Assembly: GCA_023392285.1 (NCBI GenBank)
Contig: JAEVZK010000033.1
Coordinates: 1 to 17,023, forward strand
Length of the DNA stretch: 17,023 nucleotides
Source of the DNA: Armatimonadota bacterium
Lineage (GTDB): Bacteria; Armatimonadota; Fimbriimonadia; Fimbriimonadales; Fimbriimonadaceae
Reading direction: 5' to 3'
Shown: positions 1 through 7,989 of the stretch, in pieces
How the letters are laid out: each line of letters begins with the position of its first letter
Numbering within the stretch: the first letter of the stretch is position 1
Notes under the pieces: generated by a model
What the model was told of the DNA's origin: nothing
Seen by the model: the letters and a program-made list of their open reading frames with translations, nothing else
Database searches by the model: none
Position numbers and translations under genes: made by a program

Positions 1-1497
1 GGAGAGTCCAGGCTCCACGTCGACGGTCATCGTCAACCCCTTTTGAGCGGCTGCGGCGCGAGTCGAGCTAAATGCGCTATCCAGTAATTCTGCGGGCGCA
101 ACGAACTCAAAGCGAGGAGGGGCCGAGTTGGCCTCGAGCCTGCTCATGTCGAGCAAATCGCGCATGAGTTTGTCCAAACGTTCAAGGTCTTGACGCTGAA
201 CTTGGACAATCTCTTTTTGATCCGCGGTGAGGGGCCCCGCCGCTCCCTCCTCCAAGAGCTGGGTCGAAAGAAGCATGGAGGTCACGGGAGTTCTCAGCTC
301 ATGTGATGCGACGCCGATGAATTCCGTTTTAAGACGGTCCACCTCTCGCAGGTACGTGACGTCTTCAAGGACGGTTACTGACCCGAGAGAGGTCCCAGAT
401 GCATCCTTCATCGGCGTAGCACGTAGCCGGTATGTGCGCTGCTCTCCATTCACGTTCAGCGGAATCAAGCTGGTCGGGTCCTCGTTGGCGGAGATTTGGT
501 CTTGTTCGATCACCTTCTGGATCGCTTTGACGATTCTTCGATCGCCGATGTGTTCCACAACTGGCGCTCTCGGGGCATACGGCGTGGGTCCAAAGAGCCC
601 CTGAGCCGCCGTGTTCAAGTAGACGATCCTGCCTTGAGCGTCGGTCACCACCACCGGGTCGTAGAGACTGTCGAGAGCGGCATCCGACATGAGCTCGGCC
701 CTTCGCAGCCGGCGCTCCTCCTTGGAGCGCATTTGCGCCAGATTGTCGGCCATCGTGTTGAACGCGTTAGCCAGGGCACCGATCTCGTCGTTCTTCCTAA
801 TCGTGATCCGGCGCTCCAAGTTGCCTGAACCGATCGCGAGAGCCTGCTCGGAGAACTGTTCAAGCGGGGTGAGGGCAATTCGAATGAGCCGAAAAGCAAG
901 CAGGACCGCGAGCACGAGTGCAACCGCAGTTTGGATGAGGCTGTTCGTAGCGGCTCGCTCACTCTCGTCCTTTGCCTGGATATTGGCCTTTTGGATGGAC
1001 TCCTGGGCGATCGCCTGCACTCGCTGAACGTCTTCGAACAGAGCCCGATGGAGCGGGCGCACGTCCTGCAAGTAATTGGAATTTGCCTCCTCACCGGTAA
1101 TTTTCGGTGCTTTGCCGATGAAGTCGCTTGCCGCGTGACGATACTGCTCAGCATCCTTCCTGAGATGAGCGATCGATTCTGCAGCCTCTTTGGGAGAGGT
1201 CTGCAAGAGCGAATCATAGGCGCTCACGAACTGCTTCGAGCCCTGCCGATAGTCCAACTCCGAGGTGTGGAAGTCTTCGGCTAACGCTGCGGTAAAGCTC
1301 CGCTGCTGCATCTGCAGCGCTTCTTTCATCTGTTCTGTCGAGAGGACGGCTGAGAACGTCCCAGCCAGAACTCGGTCTATCGATCGGCCGAGCGAAAAGA
1401 AGCTCGTGATGGCGCTGGCCATAACGACTCCCATCAGGAGCACAAGGACGAGATGGCTCAACAGGAGCTGGACGCGGATCGTTCTTAGTCGTCGCAT
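1..1497 (-). CDS. Membrane sensor histidine kinase (HAMP-PAS-HisKA), C-terminus beyond the window
   Basis: Minus-strand frame open from the ATG at 1495-1497 to the left edge; 499 codons are visible and the ATP-binding domain is off-window. Seen in order: a basic start (MRRLRTIRVQ) and a first membrane helix (about 10-30); a helical extracytoplasmic sensor region (about 31-180); a second membrane helix (about 184-205); a HAMP domain ending in DEIGALANAFNTM; a PAS domain starting near residue 269 (DPVVVTDAQGRIVYLN); and a HisKA domain with the H-box ASHELRTPVTSM. The phosphorylated His should be H399. The build resembles KinB/PilS-type kinases. The ligand and the response regulator cannot be told from here. 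The start codon directly follows the stop (TAG, 1498-1500) of the upstream MpsC-family gene, so the two are almost certainly co-transcribed and translationally coupled. Confidence 0.9.
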   Translation of the reverse strand, partial: MRRLRTIRVQLLLSHLVLVLLMGVVMASAITSFFSLGRSIDRVLAGTFSAVLSTEQMKEALQMQQRSFTAALAEDFHTSELDYRQGSKQFVSAYDSLLQTSPKEAAESIAHLRKDAEQYRHAASDFIGKAPKITGEEANSNYLQDVRPLHRALFEDVQRVQAIAQESIQKANIQAKDESERAATNSLIQTAVALVLAVLLAFRLIRIALTPLEQFSEQALAIGSGNLERRITIRKNDEIGALANAFNTMADNLAQMRSKEERRLRRAELMSDAALDSLYDPVVVTDAQGRIVYLNTAAQGLFGPTPYAPRAPVVEHIGDRRIVKAIQKVIEQDQISANEDPTSLIPLNVNGEQRTYRLRATPMKDASGTSLGSVTVLEDVTYLREVDRLKTEFIGVASHELRTPVTSMLLSTQLLEEGAAGPLTADQKEIVQVQRQDLERLDKLMRDLLDMSRLEANSAPPRFEFVAPAELLDSAFSSTRAAAAQKGLTMTVDVEPGLS

Positions 1498-1830
1498 CTA
1501 CTCGAGAACGTAGACCTCGATCTGCTCGCCGACACGCGTATCGATGTCGTAGAAGCTGCGCGGAACCGCACGGCCCGTGATCTCGGCAATTTGCGATTCT
1601 GCCCGGCGGCGTGATAAAGCTCGCTGATCTCTACGGGCGCTCTGGATGACTTTCATGCCTTGTTTGGTGGCGGCAAGGTCCCGCTCAGCTTTGGTGAACA
1701 CGTTGTGGCAGCGTACTAACACCACGTCGTCGCACAGGAAAACCTGTACCGATTCCGGAGCGACGCCCTGCTCACTCAGGTGAAATTTCAGCACCGCCTG
1801 CCGAATCTGTTCCTCTACCTTGCCCGACAT
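1498..1830 (-). CDS. DUF2294 / MpsC-family protein
   Basis: Small 110-residue soluble protein starting MSGKVEEQIRQAV. The length, the charged N-terminal helix, the segment VFLCDDVVLVRCHNVFTKAERDL and the late GRAVPRSFYDID match the DUF2294 family, now called MpsC after a staphylococcal membrane-potential system. The molecular role of stand-alone members is poorly known. A longer frame opens upstream to 1965, but the residues before this Met are low-quality and overlap the divergent gene's leader, so the ATG at 1828-1830 is preferred. There is no clear Shine-Dalgarno. It abuts the histidine kinase with no spacer (TAG then ATG), which suggests a functional link with that sensor. Family assignment is by remembered sequence pattern. 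Confidence 0.7.
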   Translation of the reverse strand: MSGKVEEQIRQAVLKFHLSEQGVAPESVQVFLCDDVVLVRCHNVFTKAERDLAATKQGMKVIQSARRDQRALSRRRAESQIAEITGRAVPRSFYDIDTRVGEQIEVYVLE

Positions 1831-1942
1831 AAACGAAGGATACAACGACAACCCCGTTTTGTCTTGCGCCGAGAGACAAAAAACCCTCAGGCACGCGCGG
1901 CCCGACGAACGGCGGGAGTCTTTAACCAGCCATAATAGAGCT

Positions 1943-2599
1943 ATGAAGGCTGCTATAGTTCTCATCCCTCTTTCTCTCGCCCTAGCGAGCGCGGGCGCGG
2001 TGATGTTCTATGTGGCTCAAAAGCCTGCCCAGGCTCCCGAGGCAGACGTCCCGGTGATTTCATCCGATTTTCTGGTGCGCCACTACGTCACCCCGGAGAT
2101 GATCAAATCAACGGATGGAATGGCGGCAAAGGCAGCGCCCTTTTTCAAGCTGAAGGACATTCACGACATTCCGGTGCAGCTTGGGGGTGCCGGCAGCAAG
2201 CCCCAGTTCATTTACTTCGTTTTGAAAGGTTGCCCATGTTCGATCGAGGCTCAGCCCTATTTCAACCGGCTTTATGATCGCTACAAGGATAAGGTCGACT
2301 TCGTCGCAGTCATGAGCTCGAAGCCGGCTGACGCGAAAGATTACGCGGGAGAATGCAACGTTCTGGGTCCCGTGATCTCCGATCCGGAAAAGAAAATTAT
2401 CAAATCATACGGAGCGGTGGCCTCTGTCTACTCCGCAGTGGTGAGCCCGACGGGAGCAATCCTGAAGATGTATCCGGGAATTTCGATCGACATGTTGAAT
2501 GAGCTCAACAGTCGCTTGGCCAAGTTGGCGAATACGAAGGAGATGCCATTCGATACCGCCTATGCTCCGAAAGAGTATGCCACTGGCTGCGCGTTTTAA
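1943..2599 (+). CDS. Membrane-anchored thioredoxin-fold (redoxin/AhpC-TSA-like) protein
   Basis: 218 residues. The ATG at 1943 is chosen over the upstream in-frame codon at 1820 because it begins directly with a basic residue and a hydrophobic segment (about 4-24: AAIVLIPLSLALASAGAVMFY), a signal anchor or signal peptide. The thioredoxin-like core follows: a beta strand IYFVLKG leading into C97-P98-C99, then EAQPYFNRLYDRY and VDFVAVMSSKP, and later SAVVSPTGAILKMYPG. CPC replaces the usual CxxC. Two further cysteines lie in AGECNV and at the end (GCAF), so extracytoplasmic disulfide chemistry or a peroxiredoxin-like role is plausible. It is transcribed divergently from the MpsC/kinase pair; the 112-bp gap presumably holds both promoters, but no convincing boxes stand out. 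It ends 3 bp before a convergent tRNA. Confidence 0.75.
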   Translation: MKAAIVLIPLSLALASAGAVMFYVAQKPAQAPEADVPVISSDFLVRHYVTPEMIKSTDGMAAKAAPFFKLKDIHDIPVQLGGAGSKPQFIYFVLKGCPCSIEAQPYFNRLYDRYKDKVDFVAVMSSKPADAKDYAGECNVLGPVISDPEKKIIKSYGAVASVYSAVVSPTGAILKMYPGISIDMLNELNSRLAKLANTKEMPFDTAYAPKEYATGCAF

Positions 2600-2602
2600 G
2601 AA

Positions 2603-2678
2603 TGGCCCGCTCGGAGGGATTCGAACCCCCGACCCTCTGTTCCGAAGACAGATGCTCTATCCACTGAGCTACGAGCGG
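2603..2678 (-). tRNA. tRNA-Arg (anticodon UCG)
   Basis: Read on the minus strand it folds as a complete cloverleaf. The acceptor stem is CCGCTCG with CGAGCGG, discriminator G, and CCA is encoded. The D-stem is GCTC/GAGC. The anticodon stem TCTGT/ACAGA encloses the loop CTTCGGA, giving anticodon TCG (reads CGA) with G37. The T-arm is GGGGG-TTCGAAT-CCCTC, with one G-T pair. Length is 73 nt plus CCA. Confidence 0.96.
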
Positions 2679-2852
2679 TTGCGGACGTGAATTGTACCCA
2701 ACTCTTCTAGAACAGCTCCTTGGCGAGCTTATGATCCGTGGATCGGAAAACTATACGATCCCATTGCCGCCTCTCACCCTGAGGACCAGCGCGAAAAAAG
2801 CCGATTGAGTAACCTAGAGCCAACGGAAACGGCATTTGGCCGTGGCCACGAC

Positions 2853-2858
2853 AGGAGG
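2853..2858 (+). promoter_or_regulatory. Strong Shine-Dalgarno fixing the clpP TTG start
   Basis: A perfect AGGAGG lies 5 nt before the TTG at 2864. It decides the start, because clpP has no ATG at the right place. The 2679-2852 stretch before it contains a small inverted repeat (GATCC-GT-GGATC) and an A+T-rich TATACGAT but no good -35 partner. No CIRCE- or CtsR-type heat-shock operator is visible. Confidence 0.85.
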
Positions 2859-2863
2859 TTGAT

Positions 2864-3448
2864 TTGGGCATACCGTATGTAATTGAGCAAACGGCGAGAG
2901 GGGAGCGGAGTTACGACCTATGGTCGAGGCTGCTCAAGGATCGCATCGTCTTTTTAGGCACCCCCGTGGACGACTATGTCGCGAACTTGATTGTGGCTCA
3001 GCTCTTGTTCCTTGAGAAGGAGGATCCCGACAAGGACATCGAGTTTTACATCAACTCGCCGGGAGGATCAGTTAGCGCTGGCCTCGCCATTTACGACACG
3101 ATGCAGATTATCAAGCCCGACGTTGCGACGACCTGCGTCGGCCAGGCGGCGTCGATGGGTGCGGTGCTCCTCTGCGGCGGGGCTGCCAACAAGCGATCTT
3201 GCCTGAAGCATGCTCGCGTGATGATTCATCAAGTTTCTGCTGGATTTCAGGGAACAACTGCCGATATTAATGTACAGGCGGCTGAAATTAATCGATACAT
3301 GGACATCCTGATGAACATTATCGGTAAGCATGCCGATAAGGATCCCGAGAAGGTGAGGAAAGATTGCGACCGAGACTACTTCATGTCGGCGGAAGAAGCG
3401 GTTTCTTACGGAATTGTGGATAGAGTTGTCGAACCGGGCGTTCGATAA
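2864..3448 (+). CDS. clpP: ATP-dependent Clp protease proteolytic subunit
   Basis: Serine peptidase of family S14 that forms the tetradecameric barrel degrading substrates unfolded by ClpX. 194 residues, the usual length, from a TTG start with a perfect ribosome binding site. The catalytic triad is visible: S97 in GQAASMGAVLL, H122 in MIHQV and D171 in CDRDYFM. The oxyanion-region motif INSPGGSVSAGLAIYDTM and the head/handle region (QAAEINRYMD) are present. There is almost no propeptide; the protein begins at MGIPYVIEQT as mature forms do. Its stop is 22 bp before clpX, so the two form an operon. The trigger factor gene that often precedes clpP is absent here. Confidence 0.98.
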   Translation: MGIPYVIEQTARGERSYDLWSRLLKDRIVFLGTPVDDYVANLIVAQLLFLEKEDPDKDIEFYINSPGGSVSAGLAIYDTMQIIKPDVATTCVGQAASMGAVLLCGGAANKRSCLKHARVMIHQVSAGFQGTTADINVQAAEINRYMDILMNIIGKHADKDPEKVRKDCDRDYFMSAEEAVSYGIVDRVVEPGVR

Positions 3449-3470
3449 TATAGTTAAGTTAGGAAGTTGA

Positions 3471-4787
3471 ATGGCTAAATCACAGGAACGACGCGATCAA
3501 TGCTGCCTCTGCGGAAAAACGAAGGAGCAAGTCAAGAAGCTAATCGTGGGGCTGCACGGCGCAGTTTGCTCCGAATGCATCGACCTCTGCAATGACATCC
3601 TCCATACGGATGGCGACAAGGCCGCCCCTTCAGTCGGGCAGCAGCCCAAAGCAGCGGTGGCGTCGGTGGTGCGACCTCATTTGGCTGGCAGTTTGGTCGG
3701 GAACGCAGTTCCCAAGCCTCAAGACATCGTCAAGTTTCTCGACAATTACGTCGTGGGCCAAAACTTCGCTAAGAAGGCACTTTCGGTAGCCGTTTACAAC
3801 CACTACAAGCGCATCGGCGGCCAAGCCGGAACTGATGTCGAGCTGCAAAAGAGCAACATCCTGATGGTTGGCCCAACCGGATCAGGAAAGACTCTGCTCG
3901 CCCAGACTTTGGCGCGGATGCTGAATGTGCCGTTCGCCATTGCGGATGCGACCGCTCTGACGGAGGCTGGCTACGTCGGCGAGGATGTGGAGAACATTCT
4001 GCTGAAGCTCTGGCAGGCAGCCGAGGCGCTCGATCCTCGTAATCCAAAGCAGATGTGCGAGCGCGGCATCATCTATGTCGACGAAATCGACAAGATCGCT
4101 CGCAAATCGGACAATCCGTCGATCACTCGCGATGTCAGCGGGGAAGGTGTACAGCAGGCTCTCCTGAAGATTCTTGAAGGAACCACCGCCAACGTGCCAC
4201 CTCAAGGCGGACGCAAGCATCCTCAGCAGGAGTATCTGCAGATTGACACCACCAACGTGCTGTTCATCTGTGGCGGAGCTTTCGAGGGCATCGAAGACAT
4301 GATTCGGCGCCGAATGAAGGAGAACGTGATGGGTTTCCGATCGACGCCGGAAACGCTTCAGGATAAGAAGAAGAGCGTTCTTAAAGATACGTTGCCAGAA
4401 GATCTTCTCAAGTTCGGCCTCATTCCCGAATTTATTGGTCGGCTTCCCGTGATTGCAACACTCGACACCTTGGACGAGGAGACCCTGATCCAGATCCTAA
4501 CGCAGCCAAGAAATGCGGTATTGAAGCAGTACGCGAAGTTTTTCGAACTTGATGGGGTGGAACTGGTCGTCGAACCGGCGGCTCTAGGGGAAATCGCTCG
4601 AGAAGCCCTAAAGCGCAAGACAGGCGCTCGCGCATTGCGTGCGATCATCGAACAGGTTATGATGGACGTCATGTACGAAGTGCCAAGTGCCGATGACGTG
4701 AAGCGGGTCATCCTGCCCAAGGGCGTTATCGATGAGAAGACGGCACCTGTATTGCTGACGGCGGCAGAAATCGCAAAAGCTTCCTAG
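3471..4787 (+). CDS. clpX: ATP-dependent Clp protease ATP-binding subunit ClpX
   Basis: AAA+ unfoldase that recognises, unfolds and threads substrates into ClpP. 438 residues, slightly long for the family because of a linker at about 50-85. The N-terminal C4 zinc finger has C11-x2-C14 and C33-x2-C36 (SECIDLC). Walker A is GPTGSGKT (134-141) and Walker B IIYVDEID (about 200-207). The pore loops are GYVG (167-170) and GGRKHPQ (about 246-252). The Arg-finger segment is GLIPEFIGRLPV and sensor 2 is KTGARALR (R387/R390 region). The ClpP-docking tripeptide, usually IGF or similar, reads MGF here (287-289). The start is ATG with AGGAAG upstream. It forms an operon with clpP. Confidence 0.98.
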   Translation: MAKSQERRDQCCLCGKTKEQVKKLIVGLHGAVCSECIDLCNDILHTDGDKAAPSVGQQPKAAVASVVRPHLAGSLVGNAVPKPQDIVKFLDNYVVGQNFAKKALSVAVYNHYKRIGGQAGTDVELQKSNILMVGPTGSGKTLLAQTLARMLNVPFAIADATALTEAGYVGEDVENILLKLWQAAEALDPRNPKQMCERGIIYVDEIDKIARKSDNPSITRDVSGEGVQQALLKILEGTTANVPPQGGRKHPQQEYLQIDTTNVLFICGGAFEGIEDMIRRRMKENVMGFRSTPETLQDKKKSVLKDTLPEDLLKFGLIPEFIGRLPVIATLDTLDEETLIQILTQPRNAVLKQYAKFFELDGVELVVEPAALGEIAREALKRKTGARALRAIIEQVMMDVMYEVPSADDVKRVILPKGVIDEKTAPVLLTAAEIAKAS

Positions 4788-4814
4788 TTAAGTTTCTACA
4801 AGTCACCTCTGAGG

Positions 4815-4840
4815 TTAGAGCTGCTCTCAAGCAGCTCTAA
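4815..4840 (+). terminator. Hairpin after clpX, probable transcript end
   Basis: Perfect 11-bp stem TTAGAGCTGCT / AGCAGCTCTAA closing a CTCA loop, 27 bp after the clpX stop and before the convergent DoxX-like gene. It is placed as expected for a terminator or a transcript-stabilising hairpin. No run of T follows, so classical intrinsic termination is not assured. Confidence 0.5.
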
Positions 4841-4882
4841 GCTCTAGCTAGCAGGCCTCGTGAAGCAGCTGTTGGCCCACCT

Positions 4883-5905
4883 TTAGGGCGAATTGATGGG
4901 AAGCGGTCCCTTACGTAAACCGTCGAGCCACAGCCGTCGGTTTTCCTCCGAAGGAGTCCAGATGACAAGCACGGCAAGGACTCCGTAGATCGGCAAATGA
5001 CCAATCAACTCGGACCAATTAAAAACGGTCAAGGTCATGTTGATCGGGAGCCAGGCTACGAGTGAAATTTCTCGAGGAAAAATGCCCAACAAGATCATAA
5101 GTCCGGCCAGGAGTTCAACCGATCCTGCGCACAAGGCGAACAGATCATTACTCATGGGTATCCCGAAGACAGGAGTGAAGTTCAGATTGTGTTCATTGAG
5201 GAAGGCAAGGGCGAGCGGCATGTTCGCGAGCTTTTCGCTAAAGGCGATGAAGGTCAGGCTGAGTCCCACCCCCACTCTTGCGAAGAGGAGTGCCTTTCTC
5301 ATGAATTCGGGCGAAGGCTCCAGCTTTGAGAACAACATGCGGTCGATCGATACGGGGCCGCGGCCCGCGCAAAAGAAGAACAAGCCTAAGCCAAGGTAAA
5401 GGGCATTGTCGAGCATGGGTTCATATCCCATCAAGAAAATCCCGATGACCCAAAGGAGAACCAGCAAGGCGGCCGCAATGCGAGTAATTGCGCCGTAAAA
5501 AAGCGCTAAAGCGATTCCAGCCTGCGCAACTCCGAGCCAGTATCTCGCCCAGCCTTCTAAATGATTGTCCGGTGAGAATAGATGCCCGGTGACGCCGTTC
5601 ACGAGCAAGGGCACCGCGAGATGAAGGGCAAGGAGGAGCGGAATCAAAGAATAGATCGCCGTGCGCCGATCGGGAGTTGAGCCAAGTTCTTCCGGTCCGG
5701 GAAGAAAGGCTCTTCCGCGCTTCTTCCAGAGCAGTCCAAGCAATGCGGTGATCACAAAAACGCCAATAATAAAGGCGAGCGTACGACCCTCAAATACACT
5801 TTGCCACTGAATTGGATATGGACGCGAGTTGACGAACCATTTTTCGTGGGCCCGACTCAAACTCGTCAATGAGAAGCATGCGACGAGGATTGGTAGTCGT
5901 CTCAT
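4883..5905 (-). CDS. DoxX-like multi-pass membrane protein
   Basis: 340 residues from the ATG at 5903-5905. The frame stays open upstream to 6067, but that extension runs through a tRNA, so it is rejected. The N-terminus is a signal-peptide-like stretch (RRLPILVACFSLTSLSRA) followed by HEKWFV, as in several long DoxX-family proteins. About eight hydrophobic helices follow (for example FIIGVFVITALLGLLW, GIALALFYGAI, LLVLLWVIGIFLMGY, LALYLGLGLFFF-like). The second half has the DoxX-like pattern ARVGVGLSLTFIAFSEKLANMPLA, with GSVELLAGLMILLGIFPREI. The family includes quinone- or redox-linked membrane proteins, but the function of this one is unknown. It lies 59 bp after tRNA-Val on the same strand. 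Confidence 0.7.
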   Translation of the reverse strand: MRRLPILVACFSLTSLSRAHEKWFVNSRPYPIQWQSVFEGRTLAFIIGVFVITALLGLLWKKRGRAFLPGPEELGSTPDRRTAIYSLIPLLLALHLAVPLLVNGVTGHLFSPDNHLEGWARYWLGVAQAGIALALFYGAITRIAAALLVLLWVIGIFLMGYEPMLDNALYLGLGLFFFCAGRGPVSIDRMLFSKLEPSPEFMRKALLFARVGVGLSLTFIAFSEKLANMPLALAFLNEHNLNFTPVFGIPMSNDLFALCAGSVELLAGLMILLGIFPREISLVAWLPINMTLTVFNWSELIGHLPIYGVLAVLVIWTPSEENRRLWLDGLRKGPLPINSP

Positions 5906-5964
5906 GGTGAAAGGACTGTCCTCGAAGGTTCCTTGTTGCTGGTAAATCTTGTTTGAGAAGGAAT

Positions 5965-6040
5965 TGGTGGGCGGTGCAGGATTCGAACCCGCGACATTCT
6001 CGGTGTAAACGAGACGCTCTACCAACTGAGCTAACCGCCC
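5965..6040 (-). tRNA. tRNA-Val (anticodon UAC)
   Basis: Minus-strand cloverleaf. The acceptor is GGGCGGT with ACCGCCC, discriminator A, and CCA is encoded. The D-stem is GCTC/GAGC. The anticodon stem TCTCG/CGAGA holds the loop TTTACAC, giving anticodon TAC (reads GUA). The T-arm is GCGGG-TTCGAAT-CCTGC, with one G-T pair. 73 nt plus CCA. Confidence 0.97.
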
Positions 6041-6286
6041 GCAACCTAGGTGGAAACCCTTTGGCAAAACGATGAACCCGAATTGAGGGTTGAGTCGTCT
6101 TCCTTTGCGAGACTGTTCAATTTACCACAGCTGAGGGCAACGACGACTCCAGTGTAGAGACCTTCTTTGCTGTCCCGAAACGGGCAGACATGGGCACTCT
6201 GGCCAAGCGAATTGTTATCGTTTTCGATCGAAACCTAGAAATTTGCGCTTAGAAGGCCAGTATTTCTGCGGTTGATCCCGATTGTC

Positions 6287-6315
6287 TTGACCTATGATGT
6301 GGATAAGTGTACAAT
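6287..6315 (+). promoter_or_regulatory. Near-consensus sigma70-type promoter of the amidase-GerMN operon
   Basis: TTGACC (6287-6292), a 17-bp spacer and TACAAT (6310-6315). Transcription would begin near 6322, leaving a leader of only about 15 nt before the ATG at 6337. The in-frame GTG at 6307 falls inside the promoter, which argues against its use as start codon. The 6041-6286 stretch upstream holds no gene that can be supported. Confidence 0.7.
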
Positions 6316-6336
6316 CCGCGACACGGATCAATCCTC

Positions 6337-7989
6337 ATGAAGAGAATACTGCTCGCTCTCCTGCCATGGATGGCGATGACGAGCGCTGCGATTGCTCAGA
6401 ACAATCCGGCGACCGTCGTCTTTACCCATGTAGGGACGGTAGACGAAAAGTGCTACCGAGTCGGTGACGAATGCCTCGTCCCCTTTACTTTCCTCGATTA
6501 CGTCGGCTGGAATTATAAGACGATCAGCGGCTTTGCCGATATTCAGGCAGACGGCCAAAAGGTTCGCGTTCCGCTCCGAAAGCTGAACGACACTCCGATG
6601 GTGCCGTTGCGCATGGCAGTGCAAAAGCTGGGCGGAGAGGCCACCTGGAATGAAAACGAACTCGATGTCCTCTCGCCGCTAAAGAAGGTGAAAATCGACA
6701 ACGGCCACTTCGATATTGAAGGCGCGATGGCGGTGCAACCAAAGGCGATGCTCCTCAGTGATCCCGCACGCGTCGTGATCGATATTCAGGGCGCGAAGCT
6801 CATGAGGGAGACAAAAATCGAGCTCGACGGGACCTCGCGAATCGCTCAATTTCGGCCTGATGTTGTTCGCATCGTGCTGGAGCAAAAGGCAGACGCGCAA
6901 TTTGCCAAGAGCAATTTCACGGCTGGCACAAGTTTTAGTTTTGATATCAGCTCTGTCGTGAGTTCGCCGCTTGTTCAGCAGGGGCCGAAAGTTCCTCTAA
7001 CCGCGCCCCAAACCGCTCAATTCGATCCGGCCGCCAATCCGGACGGACTGCCAACGGCTGCGCGGCCAGCGATGAGCAACACAACTGCTCAAATTGGGCC
7101 ATTGACAATCGATCGCGAAGATAACAAAGGCGCGATGCTCACACTGAAAATCAGCGGCAAGTTGTCTAAAGCTCCCACTTATCGACGACCTGAGCCTGAC
7201 GTTATTGAAGTCGTGTTCGCTGGAGCAGCTGGAGCCTCGACCGCGAATTTTGATCTCAGCGGGGACACGGTGACCAATACCGCCACCCGTTATGAGAACG
7301 ACAACTTCATTGTGAGAATGAGGCTTAGCCGGCCGATGGGCGTTGAGTACTCGATGAATGCGGGCAACATGCAGATCCAGCTCCTGAAGCCAAACGTAGG
7401 GAATGGACGGCTTGCTGGCAAGACAGTCGTGGTCGATGCCGGCCACGGTGGCCATGATTCCGGAACTCGAAGCGCGGGAATTAGCGAGAAGAACCTGACG
7501 CTGGCGATGGCAAAGAAGACGAGCGCTTTGCTTGCGGCGGAGGGGGCGACGGTCATCATGACCCGCAAGACCGACGTTTTCATTGATCTTTATGAGCGGC
7601 CGAATATGGGGAACCGAAATGGTGCGGACTTCTTCGTTTCCATCCATATCAATTCAAACAGCCGAGACAATACGGCAAGCGGCACCATCACCTTCTATCA
7701 CATGCGGGATCCGATCAGCCAGTTAATGGCCGATTGTATTCAACGTGAAATTACGAAGCGGAGCGGACTTGGCGGTATGGGTGTATGGAGCGATTCCCGT
7801 ATCTACCCCGATGACGGATTTGCCGTTCTTCGCAAGGCGAAAATGCCTGCCATTCTGCTCGAATGCGGTTTCCTCAATACAGCAAAGGACCGAAAACTGA
7901 TGCTCACGGAAGATTTCCAGAACGCAGTAGCGTCTGGAATAGTTAAAGGATTAAAGGTTTTCCTCGGCGATGAAAAAAGCAAAGACTAA
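6337..7989 (+). CDS. Secreted N-acetylmuramoyl-L-alanine amidase (stalk, AMIN, Amidase_3)
   Basis: Zinc amidase that cuts the amide bond between MurNAc and L-Ala in peptidoglycan, acting outside the inner membrane. 550 residues from the ATG at 6337. A signal peptide MKRILLALLPWMAMTSAAIAQ is followed by a copper-amine-oxidase-N-like stalk (VPLRMAVQKLGGEATWNENEL), an AMIN domain (DPARVVIDIQGAKL) and a second AMIN-like repeat (about 255-355). A C-terminal Amidase_3 domain begins at VVVDAGHGGHDSG. Expected zinc ligands are H370, E384 and H437 (SIHINSN), with catalytic E509 (LLECGFLN). AMIN domains usually target such enzymes to the wall or septum. The domain plan is typical of diderm or Armatimonadota-like amidases. 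It overlaps the next gene by 20 bp, so both are translated from one message. Confidence 0.93.
   Translation: MKRILLALLPWMAMTSAAIAQNNPATVVFTHVGTVDEKCYRVGDECLVPFTFLDYVGWNYKTISGFADIQADGQKVRVPLRKLNDTPMVPLRMAVQKLGGEATWNENELDVLSPLKKVKIDNGHFDIEGAMAVQPKAMLLSDPARVVIDIQGAKLMRETKIELDGTSRIAQFRPDVVRIVLEQKADAQFAKSNFTAGTSFSFDISSVVSSPLVQQGPKVPLTAPQTAQFDPAANPDGLPTAARPAMSNTTAQIGPLTIDREDNKGAMLTLKISGKLSKAPTYRRPEPDVIEVVFAGAAGASTANFDLSGDTVTNTATRYENDNFIVRMRLSRPMGVEYSMNAGNMQIQLLKPNVGNGRLAGKTVVVDAGHGGHDSGTRSAGISEKNLTLAMAKKTSALLAAEGATVIMTRKTDVFIDLYERPNMGNRNGADFFVSIHINSNSRDNTASGTITFYHMRDPISQLMADCIQREITKRSGLGGMGVWSDSRIYPDDGFAVLRKAKMPAILLECGFLNTAKDRKLMLTEDFQNAVASGIVKGLKVFLGDEKSKD

Noticed and set aside
227..1284. Plus-strand open frames opposite the histidine kinase
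   Set aside because: The minus strand carries clear HAMP, PAS and HisKA motifs throughout; the plus frames are shadows.
2679..2852. CIRCE or CtsR heat-shock operator before clpP
   Set aside because: No TTAGCACTC-type inverted repeat and no GGTCAAA direct repeat. Only a 5-bp GATCC/GGATC palindrome is present.
4883..6067. 394-residue version of the DoxX-like protein
   Set aside because: The first 54 codons run through tRNA-Val and read as tRNA-derived sequence. The ATG at 5905 begins a signal-peptide-like N-terminus.
6307..6336. GTG start for the amidase
   Set aside because: It overlaps the -10 region of a good promoter, and the downstream ATG at 6337 starts a textbook signal peptide.
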